From contig JARGSG010000030.1 of assembly GCA_030374805.1 (NCBI GenBank), forward strand, positions 636,248 to 700,247: a stretch of 64,000 nt of DNA, in the 5' to 3' direction. The notes under the pieces are model-generated. The model was not told the origin of the DNA, ran no database searches, and was given only the letters and a program-made list of their open reading frames with translations. The stretch's first letter is position 1, and each line of letters opens with the position of its first letter. Positions 48,291 to 58,867 of the stretch are shown here, piece by piece. The position numbers and the translations under genes were made by a program. The DNA comes from Gracilaria gracilis (taxonomy: Eukaryota > Rhodophyta > Florideophyceae > Gracilariales > Gracilariaceae).

Positions 48291-50414
48291 TTAAATTTTC
48301 TGAGCAGATTCCGCCTGAGGCGTGTGCTCAGTGTTCTGAACCATTGATGCCTGGACACCAGCGGCAGAAGCGTCCGCAGTAGCGGTTGAATTTCCCTCGA
48401 GAGCGGTACGGGGGTCAGAGGTCACCATGTTCTGGGCAATTGGAGCCGCAATTGTGCGTGGAATATCCATCTTCGCGCGGATGTACGATGCCATCGGAAC
48501 GGAAGCCTTCTCCTCAGGTGAGAGGGATTCGTAGTTGGCAATGACTTGTGCCCATTCACGCATGGTTAAGACGCACTGCAAAGAAGTATGCCCTCGCGTA
48601 TAGCAGAGGTGACAGATCAATCCAACAATGGCATTGACGTTCCGAATATTCCAGAATCGCACCGCTGGGCGGGAAGCTTGCCAGCCAGGCCGTGAAGCCC
48701 GGGTTCCACCGTTCTCATATGACAGTCGAGGCGGTCGAACTCGGTTCGAATCAGCATACAGCAGTGTATCGTCCGGAGCCGTTTGAAACGAGGCATCCGT
48801 GGTTGAGGGAAGCTCCGTTGTCGGGATTGAAAGCACGTCGTTACGGGCAAAGTGCACCTGATCATACTCCTTATTGAAGTGTTCCTCAGCCAGCAATGAC
48901 GCCGACGGGGTTCCCGTTTCCAACATCAACGCTTTAGCGGACTTCAACCGGGTACCCGGGACTCGTGCGCGTAGCGCGTCGCCTTCGGCGCGTGCATACT
49001 GCACCAGTTCCAAGTACGTAAGCTTACGGTTATCTTCACGGCGACGGGCCACTAGGGTCCGTATAGCCGGGTCTAGTCCGTCAACGAACATCGTACAACG
49101 CTCTTGAGCGAAATAAACATTGCCACAACGGTGGAAGGCCTTATTCAGGCGCACCGAGTAATCGGTTTCCCTTTCGCCGGGGCGTTGTTTGGTGTCTCTC
49201 AGAGCGAGGATAGCCGACTGGATGGCGGTACCAGTGGCATAGGACCCCAGTAGATACTGAACTGCTTCAGGACAGCAAGTAACCCCTCCTTCAGAGGCGC
49301 GAGATGAACCTCTTATAGAGTTGTACTAATCTTTCGCAAGTCCGCGTAGAAAATAGGGCAGCGCGACAAACGCCTGTCCTTCATTCATCCCAAGGATGTC
49401 GGCTTCCGCTACAAAGCGTGATAGGAAATCCAACACCAAGATGGGATCATCGCCTGTAAACAGTTGATTACGGAGCGACAGCTGCATCCGTTTGATACAG
49501 TCTTTGACCTTTCCCGTCTCACGGGGAGTTCTATCCAATGAGGAGTCCTCCAAACGGTAATACCGGTATGACAACAGCTTCTTGTAGAGCAGATTGGTAG
49601 GCTTCAACTTCTTTAATCCGGAGTGCTTCCTTCCCTTCGAGCGGGCGCGTATCACACCTTGGGTGGCTGATGACCGCTTTGAGCGTGACGAACGCTCACG
49701 AGGGGCTTCTTCTACCGACGAGTCGGACGAATCAGACCCGGTTGACCGGCCAGAAGAAAGAGAAGATGCTGACGAATCAGAGTCGTAGTTCTTCCGCTCT
49801 TTGCGTGCTTTGGATCCACTGATCTTCTTGTCACGGTGTGAAACAGCAACCGGCTCAGCCTTGCGATTGGCTCCAACAAAGACGGTTTGTTCCACCGTTT
49901 TTAGACGGGCGCGGAGGCGAGTAAACTTCTCAGCCACGTCCTCCACGAAATTAGCGGGTCCTCTGAAAGCTTCCAAGAGGGAGTTGACATCACCACGCAA
50001 TACGCGGAGATTCTCAGAAAAGTCCAGCAAAGCAGTGTCATCCACCTTCTTTCGAAGTAGCGACAACTCCTTAGCAAGGGTAGCATGGGCAGCCCACGTG
50101 GAGCGGAGCTGCTCTTGCACAGTTAAGTGGGGGGTGTCATTGACAGTAGCCCTCAGAGGTGCCTCCGGAGTGGGAGCTACGGAAGGTACCGTACCACCTA
50201 CAATAGAGGCGGGACCAGCAACGGCAGGAGCCGGTCCATCACCTCGATGAGGGTCGATCAACGACGTGGGCGGAAGTCGAGTGGTCGTCGGCACAGCTTC
50301 AGTAGCCGGCATCCCTTCGGTCCGGGACCGTGAACGGGTGGGGATCCGTGACGGAAGTGGCGGATCCAATCTTCCAGTCTGACTGCGTGTCTTCGGACGA
50401 TCTGACAGAGTCAT
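48291..50414 (-). pseudogene. Element A gag
   Basis: Start Met at 50414 (MTLSDRPKTRSQTG). The N-terminal half is Ser/Asp-rich and charged (SSASSLSSGRSTGSDSSDSS), then comes a capsid-like region (FTGDDPILVLDFLSRF, YFLRGLAKD, in-frame TAG at about 49323, then QYLLGSYATG, MFVDGLDPAIRTLVARRRED) and a CCHC knuckle CHLCYTRGHTSLQC. Element B encodes matching blocks (TFTGDDPL, CWLCLSPDHLANRC). The stop separates capsid N- and C-terminal parts, so no full Gag can be made. Confidence 0.85.
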
Positions 50415-50557
50415 GACAAGAATAACCGTACAACGGGATAATCGACAGCCAATTGGCTGGGACTTACAATGAACTTCCAAATGGAGACAAGGGCAAAAGG
50501 ACTAACCTCACCACGAGTGAATTCACGAGTGAATCTTCCGACAAAACTAGTCGTTTT

Positions 50558-50571
50558 AAGTCGGGAGACCA
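50558..50571 (-). promoter_or_regulatory. Primer-binding site of element A
   Basis: Plus strand AAGTCGGGAGACCA two bases from the 5' LTR. It ends in CCA as a tRNA 3' end would. The same 14 bases lie three bases from the LTR of element B. CGGGAGACCA equals, as I recall it, the 3' end of yeast tRNA-Tyr, so tRNA-Tyr is the likely primer. Confidence 0.75.
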
Positions 50572-50573
50572 CT

Positions 50574-51416
50574 TGTGGAGCAACGCCTTTGGCGGGAAAA
50601 GCGCAGGCTCACGAAGACGTTCGGAATCTTCCCCTCGACAGGGCAGCACAGCGAACGGAGCACTCCGGGAATGACACAGCTAAGCCGGGTGTAAATCCGA
50701 GGTCAAACCACCACGACAAGCGTCGGAGCGTTAGGCTGATTAGTAGTCGGTAGAGATCCACGTGTTCACACGGTCACGAGATGAGTCCTCGAAAGAGAGT
50801 AGCACGGCAACGACAAGGTGTCGGAAACGGGCCACTGAGAACAGGGCAAAAAGGCAAACCCAAAAAGGGGAGAAAGCAAACCACCAGAGTGGGGAAAAGA
50901 GAAAGAGAATAAAGCAAACCCAATACAGGGGCGAGTATACGACAATAGGTCGGAACGAGACACACAAATAGTGGTTATACTCTGAGCGCCACAAGGGTGG
51001 GTAACTATACGTGAACAACGCAGTCGTCACTCCACTTGGAGGTGAACAATCCGCGAAGGCGTGATAGTAAGAGCCAGAAGCCCTTGCTTGGCAAGGGGCA
51101 GTTTACTTGGGGGAGCGGTGCTCAACCCTCTAAGTACTGAGCTCGGCGCACCACTGACAGTGGGTTCGCCGGACAAAATAATCTATAAAATAAGTAAATA
51201 CAGCAATGCTGGGTGCACTGCCTCTGGCATATTCGTGCTACACGTGTGCTATTCACACCCGCTAAGCGGCGCCTCGAGCCGTGCAATCCACGTGTACATG
51301 TGTGGAAATTGCCTCAGCGAGGCGGCACGCTAATAGCGGTGTAGCTCATATATATCTACTAACGCATGATGCGGAAATTAACTAAGTACCTCAAATCGCC
51401 TCCAAGGAGTGTTGTC
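50574..51416 (-). repeat. 5' LTR of element A
   Basis: Same 843-bp sequence as 40145-40987. On the plus strand three bases (TTT) separate its end from the CAGAA duplication. The terminal dinucleotides are therefore irregular on one side, unlike the solo LTR of the same family at 47248-48016. Confidence 0.92.
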
Positions 51417-51424
51417 TTTCAGAA

Positions 51425-52777
51425 CATGACGCGAGGCAGGCGTGGAGTTTGGAATAACGCTGCCATCAATGCTGTGAGTAGCGGATGTGATAGGCGTGAG
51501 CGCAGCTCTGGTCTGCTTGTATTCCACGTGGTCGTGCACCAGCTGCTCAATGAGGTTTCGCTTCATGCGCCAGGCATCAATGATGACTTCACCGGGTTTG
51601 GAGATCTCATCGAGCAGAGCATGGGCGTTGATGATGGCGGCGTCTAAGATGAAGGTGAGAATACTCATCGTGACCCTGCGCTCCTTCCTAAGAGTCGCCG
51701 TCGTAGAACGGAATTGGTCGAACCTATCGACGCCGTTCATGAACAAGTTATATGCAACGATAATAGATGGCACCTGGAGTGTTGTGCGCTGCAACGATTC
51801 TTCCCCTGTCCATCTCTGCAGTGGAGCTAACCCGTGAACGCAAGTAATGGCATAATCGTCCGGTCCGTGAATACGGGATGTCGGTGTATCTGCTAGATCG
51901 TTCGAATAAAACGAAACCACAGACCTATCTTTGAACACAGTAAATCTCGCATTCTTCGCAATATTCTTCGCTTCAATGGATCCACTTCCCTTCTCAAACA
52001 TTTGTACAAGGCGCCATTCTCCCCGTGCGGCATGTTTGAGGTCGTCAATGGCTTCGCGTAGTGCTGAACGGTTGATGCCATCTACATTGGTGAATCGAAC
52101 AGTGCGAAGAATTCTGCATTCGCCGTCACTAAGACGGAAGAGCTGGCGCGCTAAGACGTGTCTGGTGTAGAAGTTGTCCATCACAATCAACGGTCCCTGA
52201 CCAGGTAAAGGGTACTGCTGCGTCTGGTGTGCCATTTGGGCACACCACAATGCCGACGGCGATTTCTTTTGAAGCAGAGTCCCGTCCACCTTGCGATCTA
52301 CTGCCCCTCTGAGGTTGCGAAACAGCGTAGTATACCTTTGCACAGGGCTTTGGCCATTCCAATTCCCAGAGCCGTTGTCCTGAAAACTATGTAGATACGC
52401 ATGCGTCCACCCCACGACAGCTTAGAATCTGGTACCGAACTTTACTGGCTTGCACTTCATATACGAGCGTGCTGAAGTGCGTCCTTTGCATCGCACAGTA
52501 TTCTCGTCTAACGAGCTGACCCCAACCGGGAAAGCCATCGAAGCGGCATTTCTAGCAAAGTGCTCCAAAAGTGGCCGACTATGCCAAAGGGAATCCACCA
52601 GTGCCACGTCCGTATTATATTCGGCATATGTTCGGAGACAAGAACGATTGTTCATAAAAGCGTCACGTCCCATCACCTTCTTGAAGAAAGGAATGCCGAG
52701 CAGCTCAGAGTTGCACCAATAATCACGTAGTGGATTGAGACGGTGGACCGACGCCGCGAGCTCAAGACCCAGATACG
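51425..52777 (-). pseudogene. piggyBac-like transposase 2, central part
   Basis: Encodes TYLGLELAASVHRLN, IPFFKKVMGRDAFMNN, VPFxHSRPLLEHFARN-type segment (DSLWHSRPLLEHFARN), VGVSSLDENTVRCKGR, a TAA at about 52419, GWTHAYLHSFQDNGSG, LIVMDNFYTRHVLARQL and FMNGVDRFDQFRST up to SRHVL, where retrotransposon A interrupts. The catalytic Asp residues match copy 1. It keeps the Trp codon where copy 1 has TGA. Upstream it is cut by retrotransposon B. Confidence 0.85.
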
Positions 52778-53385
52778 TGTCGTACAAATACCGATAAGGT
52801 GTGGGGTCCGCCTGGTAGAGGGAGCGCGCGAGGGCTCAACCTAAAGGGGAAAAACACACAACCAATATGGTAGTAGGGCACCTGAAACCCGCAGGGGCAA
52901 ACGGCGGGGCAACTAGTCTAGACCGTGTAGGTGTACGGTAGTAGACGTCGACGCGCGGTAAAACCTGAATAGTAATAGAGTAGTAAGTGACCAAGATGGT
53001 ATAGCTACTGCCCTAATGGTGCCTGACTTTACAATACCCGAGGGGGAAGGCGAGGTGCACCACAATATATACAAGGTGCACCGACGCCGATCTCCCATGC
53101 GGGCATGACGTCATCGGCTGTGCCCATGACCTACTGTCATGGGCCAGCAATGCTAAACTATCCTAGACTATAAATTAGAAATTAGAAATTATAAAATACA
53201 GAATACCAATTGGGTACAGTGCAGCCAGCAAGGCGCACCAGTAGGCCCACGTGGCACCAACCCATTGAGGTCTCATTGTACTACAGACCCCCTTCCTACC
53301 CTGAGCCACGCCCTCGTGGCTCCTAGATCCTTTCACCAAGTCGGTTGCATCGTCGTACCAATTTGGTCCCTGTCGCAGCCTTCGT
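52778..53385 (-). repeat. 3' LTR of element B (inner end not defined)
   Basis: Matches 63404-64000 over at least 600 bp from TGTCGTACAAATA. Since the other copy is cut by the window end, the inner boundary is a minimum. The LTR contains several short dispersed ORF-like stretches but no gene. Confidence 0.85.
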
Positions 53386-53863
53386 GCCATCTCACGCCGT
53401 GCGTCGCGTCGGTTCGGCATCACCGAACGCACTCTGTTCACCACCTTGGTCATCACCGATTGCGGCTCTATCCACCTCTTTGGTTATCACCGACAGCGGC
53501 CTATTCATCCCCATTTGTGGTTTAGGCGCGACGCGCGCCCATTGCATACCTCCAAGGTTCTGCCTTTTTGGCTGCCCGGCTTGGACCCTTTTACCGTGTC
53601 CGTATACCCAGTGGGGGTGGCAGGTTGCGCCTTCGAGCTCGTGTGGGCACTGTACCGTGAAGGATTTTGGCGCCCACTTGGTTGCGGCGTGTTTCTCTGT
53701 CCCTTCGAGGTTCGAGTACCAACCCTTCGAGGCATTGCCGCTGATTCCATCGAGGTTGTTCCACCGTTATCCCTTCTGGTTACCTTCGCACCCCTTTGCG
53801 GTTTTTCTACGCGGGCTCGCGCCACCGTGGCTTTTCGTCCGACCGACAAGGTTGAATCCGTTT

Positions 53864-56278
53864 ATGGTGACCCCCAATCCTTATTTGAACCACATGGGTA
53901 GCCCTGGTACCAGCGTGCGGGCTCGCACCCGTAGCGGTACACGGCGATTGTCGGTTCCCCATGTTGGTCAATCGGACGCGGTAACCTCAAGGGACGGCGC
54001 GCCATCGGCGACCAATGCCGATGCCTTAATGGTTGAACCAGCATGGGGCCCCGAACGGGTGGAGGTTTTGAGCATCAGCTCTAGTGACTCACCCATTGTG
54101 GATAAAAAGCCGATTCGCTTCACCCCTGCGGTCGAATGCTCGCCGTCTCAACCACTCCCTCGCGGTACTCATCACACCATGTCGGGTGCCGGTCCCTCGC
54201 GCGGCCGCGGAAGCGGCATTGCCAAGTCTGGTTCTCGGGGTGCTGCTTTGTACCATTCCCGCATCCAAACTGGTTTTCGGAGCCAGCCGGTTCCGTCTTC
54301 CTCAAATCAACCTCAAGGGATTCACGAAGGGATCCGGGACCCGTATGGTCCGGAGCCCGAGATTCCTCGTGGTATTTCCTATTATGGTTTGGAGCCGTTC
54401 ACCACGGCCGACTGGAACGTGTCCCAACATGGTACCTTCGGGGTCGATCCGAGAATGGTGTCGCAAGCGACGCTGTACCGTCGGAACTGGCCAGTGGCGC
54501 CGGGGAACACATCGCTTCCCGGCGTCTTGCGCCGTCCGACTTTGGATACCTACTTGGGTTTGTTTCGTTGGGATTGCGAGCGTCTCCGCTCCGTTCCCCA
54601 AACGCTCCACCGTCGGGATAAGGAATCTCAACCTCGTCAGGGTCGGGTGGAGTGCTATGACAGCCGCCAGCGACACACACCAATGAGGTATTTCATCCCC
54701 CCGCTTTATCCCAGCGATCTGCCGTATGTTCGTATTGAACCGGAGCTCCATTATTACCGACGTCTGGTTGTGAAGATCTGTCAGTACGACTCCCTTCCGC
54801 AGCAGTACCTTCCGGCTTCGCCACATTTGGTTTGCTTCGATAGGCCTTACAATACCATCCATTGGGCTAACCGTCGTAGGTGGGGGGTGGATGCTGCCAC
54901 CGAGGCTCGCATTCGCACCCGGTCCAGCTTCAACCGCGTCATGCATGGGTTCCATAATGTGGAGTTCTTCTCACAACCTAATAAGGGAAGAGCCTCTTGG
55001 TATGTGGCCCGACCTGAATGGTGGAATGCCTATGAGGTACCGATGTCGCTTAGCGTCCCAACCCCACCGGTATTGGCTTACTTCGGGAGCTACATCACCC
55101 GTAACCACGATCGGTATTACCTCATTTGGTCGATTGCCCTCGCGAAATGGGCCGTATTGGTGGCCATCTTGGCTCTGCAGGCTGCCCGTGACGGTATTGA
55201 CTGGGATTGTCGTTCTCGAGAAGCCGAGATTTACCGTGACGGTGTGCAACCTCCTGGTCGTATGTTCTTCATTCCCCCGAGGGTCATTCGCGACATTCGC
55301 CTATTTGGAATCGGAACCATTGTGGCAGGTACGGACTACTCTATCGAGCAGCTGGAATCGTTGCTTACCCAAGTGGAGAGTTTCCCGTGGGGAGCCAAAC
55401 AGGGGTGGGAGGTTTTCGATCCGGTGTCCTGGAAGGTTGTATCCCGCGCGGAGCAGCGCTATCCCGGGGCTCCGACCGATCAGGGACCTCCAGGGAGTCT
55501 TGAGCCATTCCCAACCGTGGTGGAATCGCCAGCAGCTACCCTTGTGGTCACTTCAACGCCTACTCCCGCTCCGGAAGGACGCAATACGCCTGCCCATACT
55601 GGTGTGACTCCTCTTCTCCCTAGTACCACAAGGGTTGATGGGCCTCCGCGGGCTATCCTCGGGGGTGTCATGGCTGCGGCTGCGGCGCCTGTCCCCTCTC
55701 AGGTGGACTCCCAGGCCATTTCAGATTTAATGGCTCGGGTCCGCCAAGCCTGTGTGGTGAACTTCCAGCGGGCGGGTCCTACCTCTGTGGTCGAAGCTCT
55801 TACCCTTCTGGAAAGCATCCTGCCTCGTCATGCACAGTACATGCGATCCTTTTCCCAAATTGGCGAGTTCCGGAACCGGTTCCAGGTCGAGCTCTACCAG
55901 ATGGCTACCAACCAGGTGGCAGGCCTAGCGACGGCCATGGGCCCGACGCCTACAAACCCTTTGGAGGATCCCCTATTTGGTGCTAGCCTGAACCCCGGCC
56001 TTCTAGCCGCTACGCAGGCTCCTCTCCACATCGGGTCGTCGGCACCTCCGTCGGTTGCGCAGGCGAGCGCGCCACCTCCGATGGGTGCCGACGTGATGCC
56101 AGGCGTCAGCGTGCCTACTAGTACCCCCGTGGGTCATGGTAGCGCGCCTAGCCAGGCTCCAGGCCAGGCTCACCTCTTCCAGCCTTGGCCGGGAGCCCAT
56201 CAGAGCACCACTCCGGGTCGGGGATCCTCAGCTGGAGGCTCCTCGGGGCCTCAATTTGCCACTCACCTATCAGGTTGA
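53864..56278 (+). CDS. Large unrecognised ORF antisense to retrotransposon B
   Basis: 805 residues from the ATG at 53864 (another in-frame ATG at 53894); the frame is open further upstream into the LTR. Layout: charged Ser/Arg-rich N-terminus with an RG motif (GPSRGRGSG), a central part of about 350 residues rich in Trp, Tyr and Arg that looks folded (YYRRLVVKICQYDSLPQQYL, NTIHWANRRRWGVD, RASWYVARPEWWNAYEV, YYLIWSIALAKWAVLVAIL with a hydrophobic helix), then a Pro/Ser/Thr-rich tail with a helical block (IGEFRNRFQVELYQMATNQV). It lies between pol and the 3' LTR on the opposite strand to gag-pol. It is uninterrupted although gag-pol is broken. No known family recognised. It might be a captured gene or a regulatory antisense protein of this family of elements. 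Confidence 0.6.
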   Translation: MVTPNPYLNHMGSPGTSVRARTRSGTRRLSVPHVGQSDAVTSRDGAPSATNADALMVEPAWGPERVEVLSISSSDSPIVDKKPIRFTPAVECSPSQPLPRGTHHTMSGAGPSRGRGSGIAKSGSRGAALYHSRIQTGFRSQPVPSSSNQPQGIHEGIRDPYGPEPEIPRGISYYGLEPFTTADWNVSQHGTFGVDPRMVSQATLYRRNWPVAPGNTSLPGVLRRPTLDTYLGLFRWDCERLRSVPQTLHRRDKESQPRQGRVECYDSRQRHTPMRYFIPPLYPSDLPYVRIEPELHYYRRLVVKICQYDSLPQQYLPASPHLVCFDRPYNTIHWANRRRWGVDAATEARIRTRSSFNRVMHGFHNVEFFSQPNKGRASWYVARPEWWNAYEVPMSLSVPTPPVLAYFGSYITRNHDRYYLIWSIALAKWAVLVAILALQAARDGIDWDCRSREAEIYRDGVQPPGRMFFIPPRVIRDIRLFGIGTIVAGTDYSIEQLESLLTQVESFPWGAKQGWEVFDPVSWKVVSRAEQRYPGAPTDQGPPGSLEPFPTVVESPAATLVVTSTPTPAPEGRNTPAHTGVTPLLPSTTRVDGPPRAILGGVMAAAAAPVPSQVDSQAISDLMARVRQACVVNFQRAGPTSVVEALTLLESILPRHAQYMRSFSQIGEFRNRFQVELYQMATNQVAGLATAMGPTPTNPLEDPLFGASLNPGLLAATQAPLHIGSSAPPSVAQASAPPPMGADVMPGVSVPTSTPVGHGSAPSQAPGQAHLFQPWPGAHQSTTPGRGSSAGGSSGPQFATHLSG

Positions 56279-57229
56279 TTGTCGTAACCACTTCTGCATC
56301 CCTGTTGGTATTGCTCTTTCAGTAAAGTTAAAAGTTATGTGTTTCCATGTTAGGTTCCAATTTTCCATCGAGGGGCATTGCGAGGCGGAAACGCGAAAAT
56401 AACTCCCCTCCCCCTTCCTTAGACCAGCGTACCACGGTGGGTGAAGCGTAGTTCCTTGTAGGTAAATTGGTTCCATCTGGAGCCACATTTGCGTGCTCGT
56501 AGTATGGATTCACCATGATGGTACGACGCTTCGCCTCCGCGCGGGGCAGCGAGCGGTTTGGCCTCCCCGTGAGGTGAGGGTGACGTGCCACGCGCTTGCG
56601 CGCGGTGGCCAGCAATGTACCTGGATTGGTCTGCATGGCCTCTCACCATGCATGGGCGCACGTGCGGTGGTTTCACCCTGGAGGTTACTGGCAAGGCGAA
56701 TCAAAATATTTGACCTGAAAATTACCCCTCCATATGGTAGTGAAAACGCAGAAAAACCCTTTTGGTCTGTATCTCGAGAACCAAGGGGTTTCAGAGGCTG
56801 GGAATGGCCGATTCGGGAGCGCGGCACGGTCAAAATACTTAGATTTTTTGACCATGCCCGTTGCTCGCTCCCTACACACAATAGTGTAAACCGAATCGGT
56901 TACTCCGCACGGCGCGCCACGAGAAGCGCGCGTATGTTTCGTCAATTAAAAAGATACAATTTTTTTGAATGTTTCTACCGTGCGGGTTCGCGCGCGTGCC
57001 GCGCACGTGCATGGCGCGTGTGCAACGGCGCGCGTACAACGGTGCGTCCGTCTTTAGCGCTACCGCTCCTTGGACGTACCCTCATGGAATGCTTCCTTCT
57101 GGTTGTACCTTCCCGGTGAGCGTCCGAACCGACTTTGGTACTCCTCATTACAATGTGCTTTTCCCCCTTCCTTGGGGGGACTGCATTACCTCTAAGGTTT
57201 ACCCATCATTCGGCATGTCCTCTCCTTTG
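56279..57229 (-). other. Non-coding stretch of element B with a polypurine motif
   Basis: Between the antisense ORF and the chromodomain remnant. At 56403-56421 the minus strand has TAAGGAAGGGGGAGGGGAG, a polypurine tract like that next to the 3' LTR of element A. No gene is supported. Confidence 0.55.
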
Positions 57230-58832
57230 CGGTTCCAGTAGCTTACCCTGAAATGGTTGTGGTATGGCTGAGGGCGGCTCGGCGGTATCACCGTCAGCCC
57301 CCCAGCCCATACCAGCGTACTGTGTACTTCAGACCTTCTTGGGTACGGCGGTGACCTACAAGGCGTTCCACTGGGAACTCATTAGAGACCTGGGCTGGTA
57401 TCGTTTCAACCACTTTGGTTTAGATGAGCATCGGTACCACTAGGGGTAGGTGTTTCCTCTGAAGGAGCAACCGTAATCCCCGCAGGTGGTACGTAGTCTG
57501 GGTCGTCACCCTGTGCATCATCATTAACCTCGATGGGTGTCCCGTCTTCCCGAGGCTGAGTCCTCAGGGCAACCGCTTGTGGGTCACGCGCGGATTCTCC
57601 GCGTTCCTTCCTGGACTGAACCGTCTGAGGTGCAACCGTGATTCGGTCAATAGAGATTGTATTCTCTACACCATCTTGGTTCACCGTTACCGTGTGGTCG
57701 GTCGACCGAACTACCTTGAAAGGTCCCGATGATTTCGGAAGAAGCTTAGAATTGATATCTCTATCAATAGCTTCATCATCAGCTTCATCACCCGGTCGTG
57801 GTTTAGCTCCTTTCGGAGGGTGGTCAATAAAGACATATTGACCCGGCGTAGCCGTTACCACTTGGGTTACCTTACGGTCGTAGTCCTCCTTGTACCTCTT
57901 CTGGGATGCTGTGAGCTTGCTCTCAGCATACTTGAGAGCACGTCTCAACCTCAAAAGGGTATTCCGTTTGACCTGTGACGGTGTGAGCGCTCCGGCGGCT
58001 TCTTGTCCTAATGGGTCCCCTTCAACAACAATACCTGGTGGGTGTCTTGACAGTATTAGATCGAACGGCGTAGTTTGCGTTGCTCGATGAACCTGAAGGT
58101 TATATGCATATGTCAAGGGCTGCACGAGCTCGTCCCAACCAGTTTGGTGTTCTTCCGTATAATGTCGCAGCCTAGATACCAGTGTTCGGTTAAAGCGCTC
58201 CACTTGCCCATTCGTTTGCGCGATGGTAGGCAGTAGTGAAGTAGTGCTTAATACCCAAGAGGTTACAAACAGCTTCAAAGAACTTCGAAGCTAAGTTCGA
58301 ACCATTGTCGGTAAGTAGATAAAGCGGTGCACCATACGGGTAGATCCAATTGTTCAAGAACGCCACCGCGAGGGTCGTCGATTTCGTGTCCTTCAAGGGT
58401 ATCGCTCGCGTGAGCTTCGAGAACCTGTCGGTGATTACGATGATGTACTGATATCCCCTTGTGGTTTTTGGTAATGGACCCAGAAGGTCTATTGCGACGA
58501 ACTCGAGAGGACCCGCTGCAGGGAATAACTTCAAGTATTTCCTGTGCTTCCGGGAGACCTCCACGGGTACGTACGCAAGATTCACATTGACCTACAAAGG
58601 TATATATATCATTAGCCATATGAGGCCAGTAGTACCCTTGCCTCAAGGTGTAGTACATTCTCGTATCTCCAGGGTGTCCTGATAGCCTTGGGTAGTGGGC
58701 TAGGTACAGCACCCGAGGGCGCAGCACCTTGGGCACTACCTTCTGTAGGGAACCATCAATAGGAGCTCGCCTCACCAGGAAACCATTTCGGTCGACATCA
58801 AAGTTCGAGTCTTTCATACCTACTTGGTCCAT
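57230..58832 (-). pseudogene. Element B integrase and damaged chromodomain
   Basis: Three overlapping frames encode, in order, the zinc-binding part (LAHYPRLSGHPGDTRMYYTL, CESCVRTRG), the core (FVAIDLLGPLPKTTRGYQY, LLTDNGSNLASKFFEAV, then after a frameshift near 58215 QTNGQVERFNRTL) and the C-terminal region (PGQYVFIDHPPKGAK, GPFKVVRSTDHTVTV). Past an apparent stop at 57406 the other frame gives EFPVERLVGHRRTQEGLKYTV and RWYGLG, the start of a chromodomain, continued after a one-base shift in a run of G by ADGDTAEPPSAIP. All three catalytic acidic residues of integrase are still present. Confidence 0.85.
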
Positions 58833-58867
58833 GAGAGAGCGGCAATAAACATCGTTTGCTTGCTCTC

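Larger units (their letters stand above)
40143..51419 (-). mobile_element. Ty3/gypsy chromodomain LTR retrotransposon A
   Basis: About 11.3 kb between two copies of CAGAA (40138-40142 and 51420-51424). Two 843-bp LTRs are present; by eye I count about 20 differences (2-3 percent), so the insertion is not brand new. Gag, protease, RT, RNase H, integrase and chromodomain follow in Ty3/gypsy order on the minus strand. The frame is broken by several in-frame stops, and the protease is split by a solo LTR. A primer-binding site lies at 50558-50571 and a polypurine tract at 40988-41010. No envelope-like gene is seen. Confidence 0.93.
39408..52777 (-). mobile_element. piggyBac-like element 2, broken by two retrotransposons
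   Basis: The parts in order are an accessory gene (plus, 39408-39830), the Cys-rich C-terminus of the transposase (minus, about 39862-40137), retrotransposon A, the rest of the transposase (minus, 51425-52777) and then retrotransposon B, which separates off the N-terminus beyond the window. Layout and proteins match element 1 in inverted orientation. Joining across retrotransposon A at the CAGAA duplication keeps the transposase frame, which shows that A inserted into an existing transposase gene. Confidence 0.85.

Noticed and set aside
48285-48305. Programmed -1 frameshift site between gag and pol of element A
   Set aside because: An A/T-rich stretch (CAGAAAATTTAATTG) lies at the joint, but its codon phase does not fit the slippery X-XXY-YYZ rule, and element B has no shift there.
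29562-49325. A non-standard code with TAA and TAG read as Gln
   Set aside because: Internal TAA/TAG codons would all make sense as Gln, but Argonaute ends with two TAG codons exactly after its conserved C-terminus, the Asp-rich protein ends in TAA, and a TGA also occurs inside a transposase. Mutation in dead elements explains all of them.
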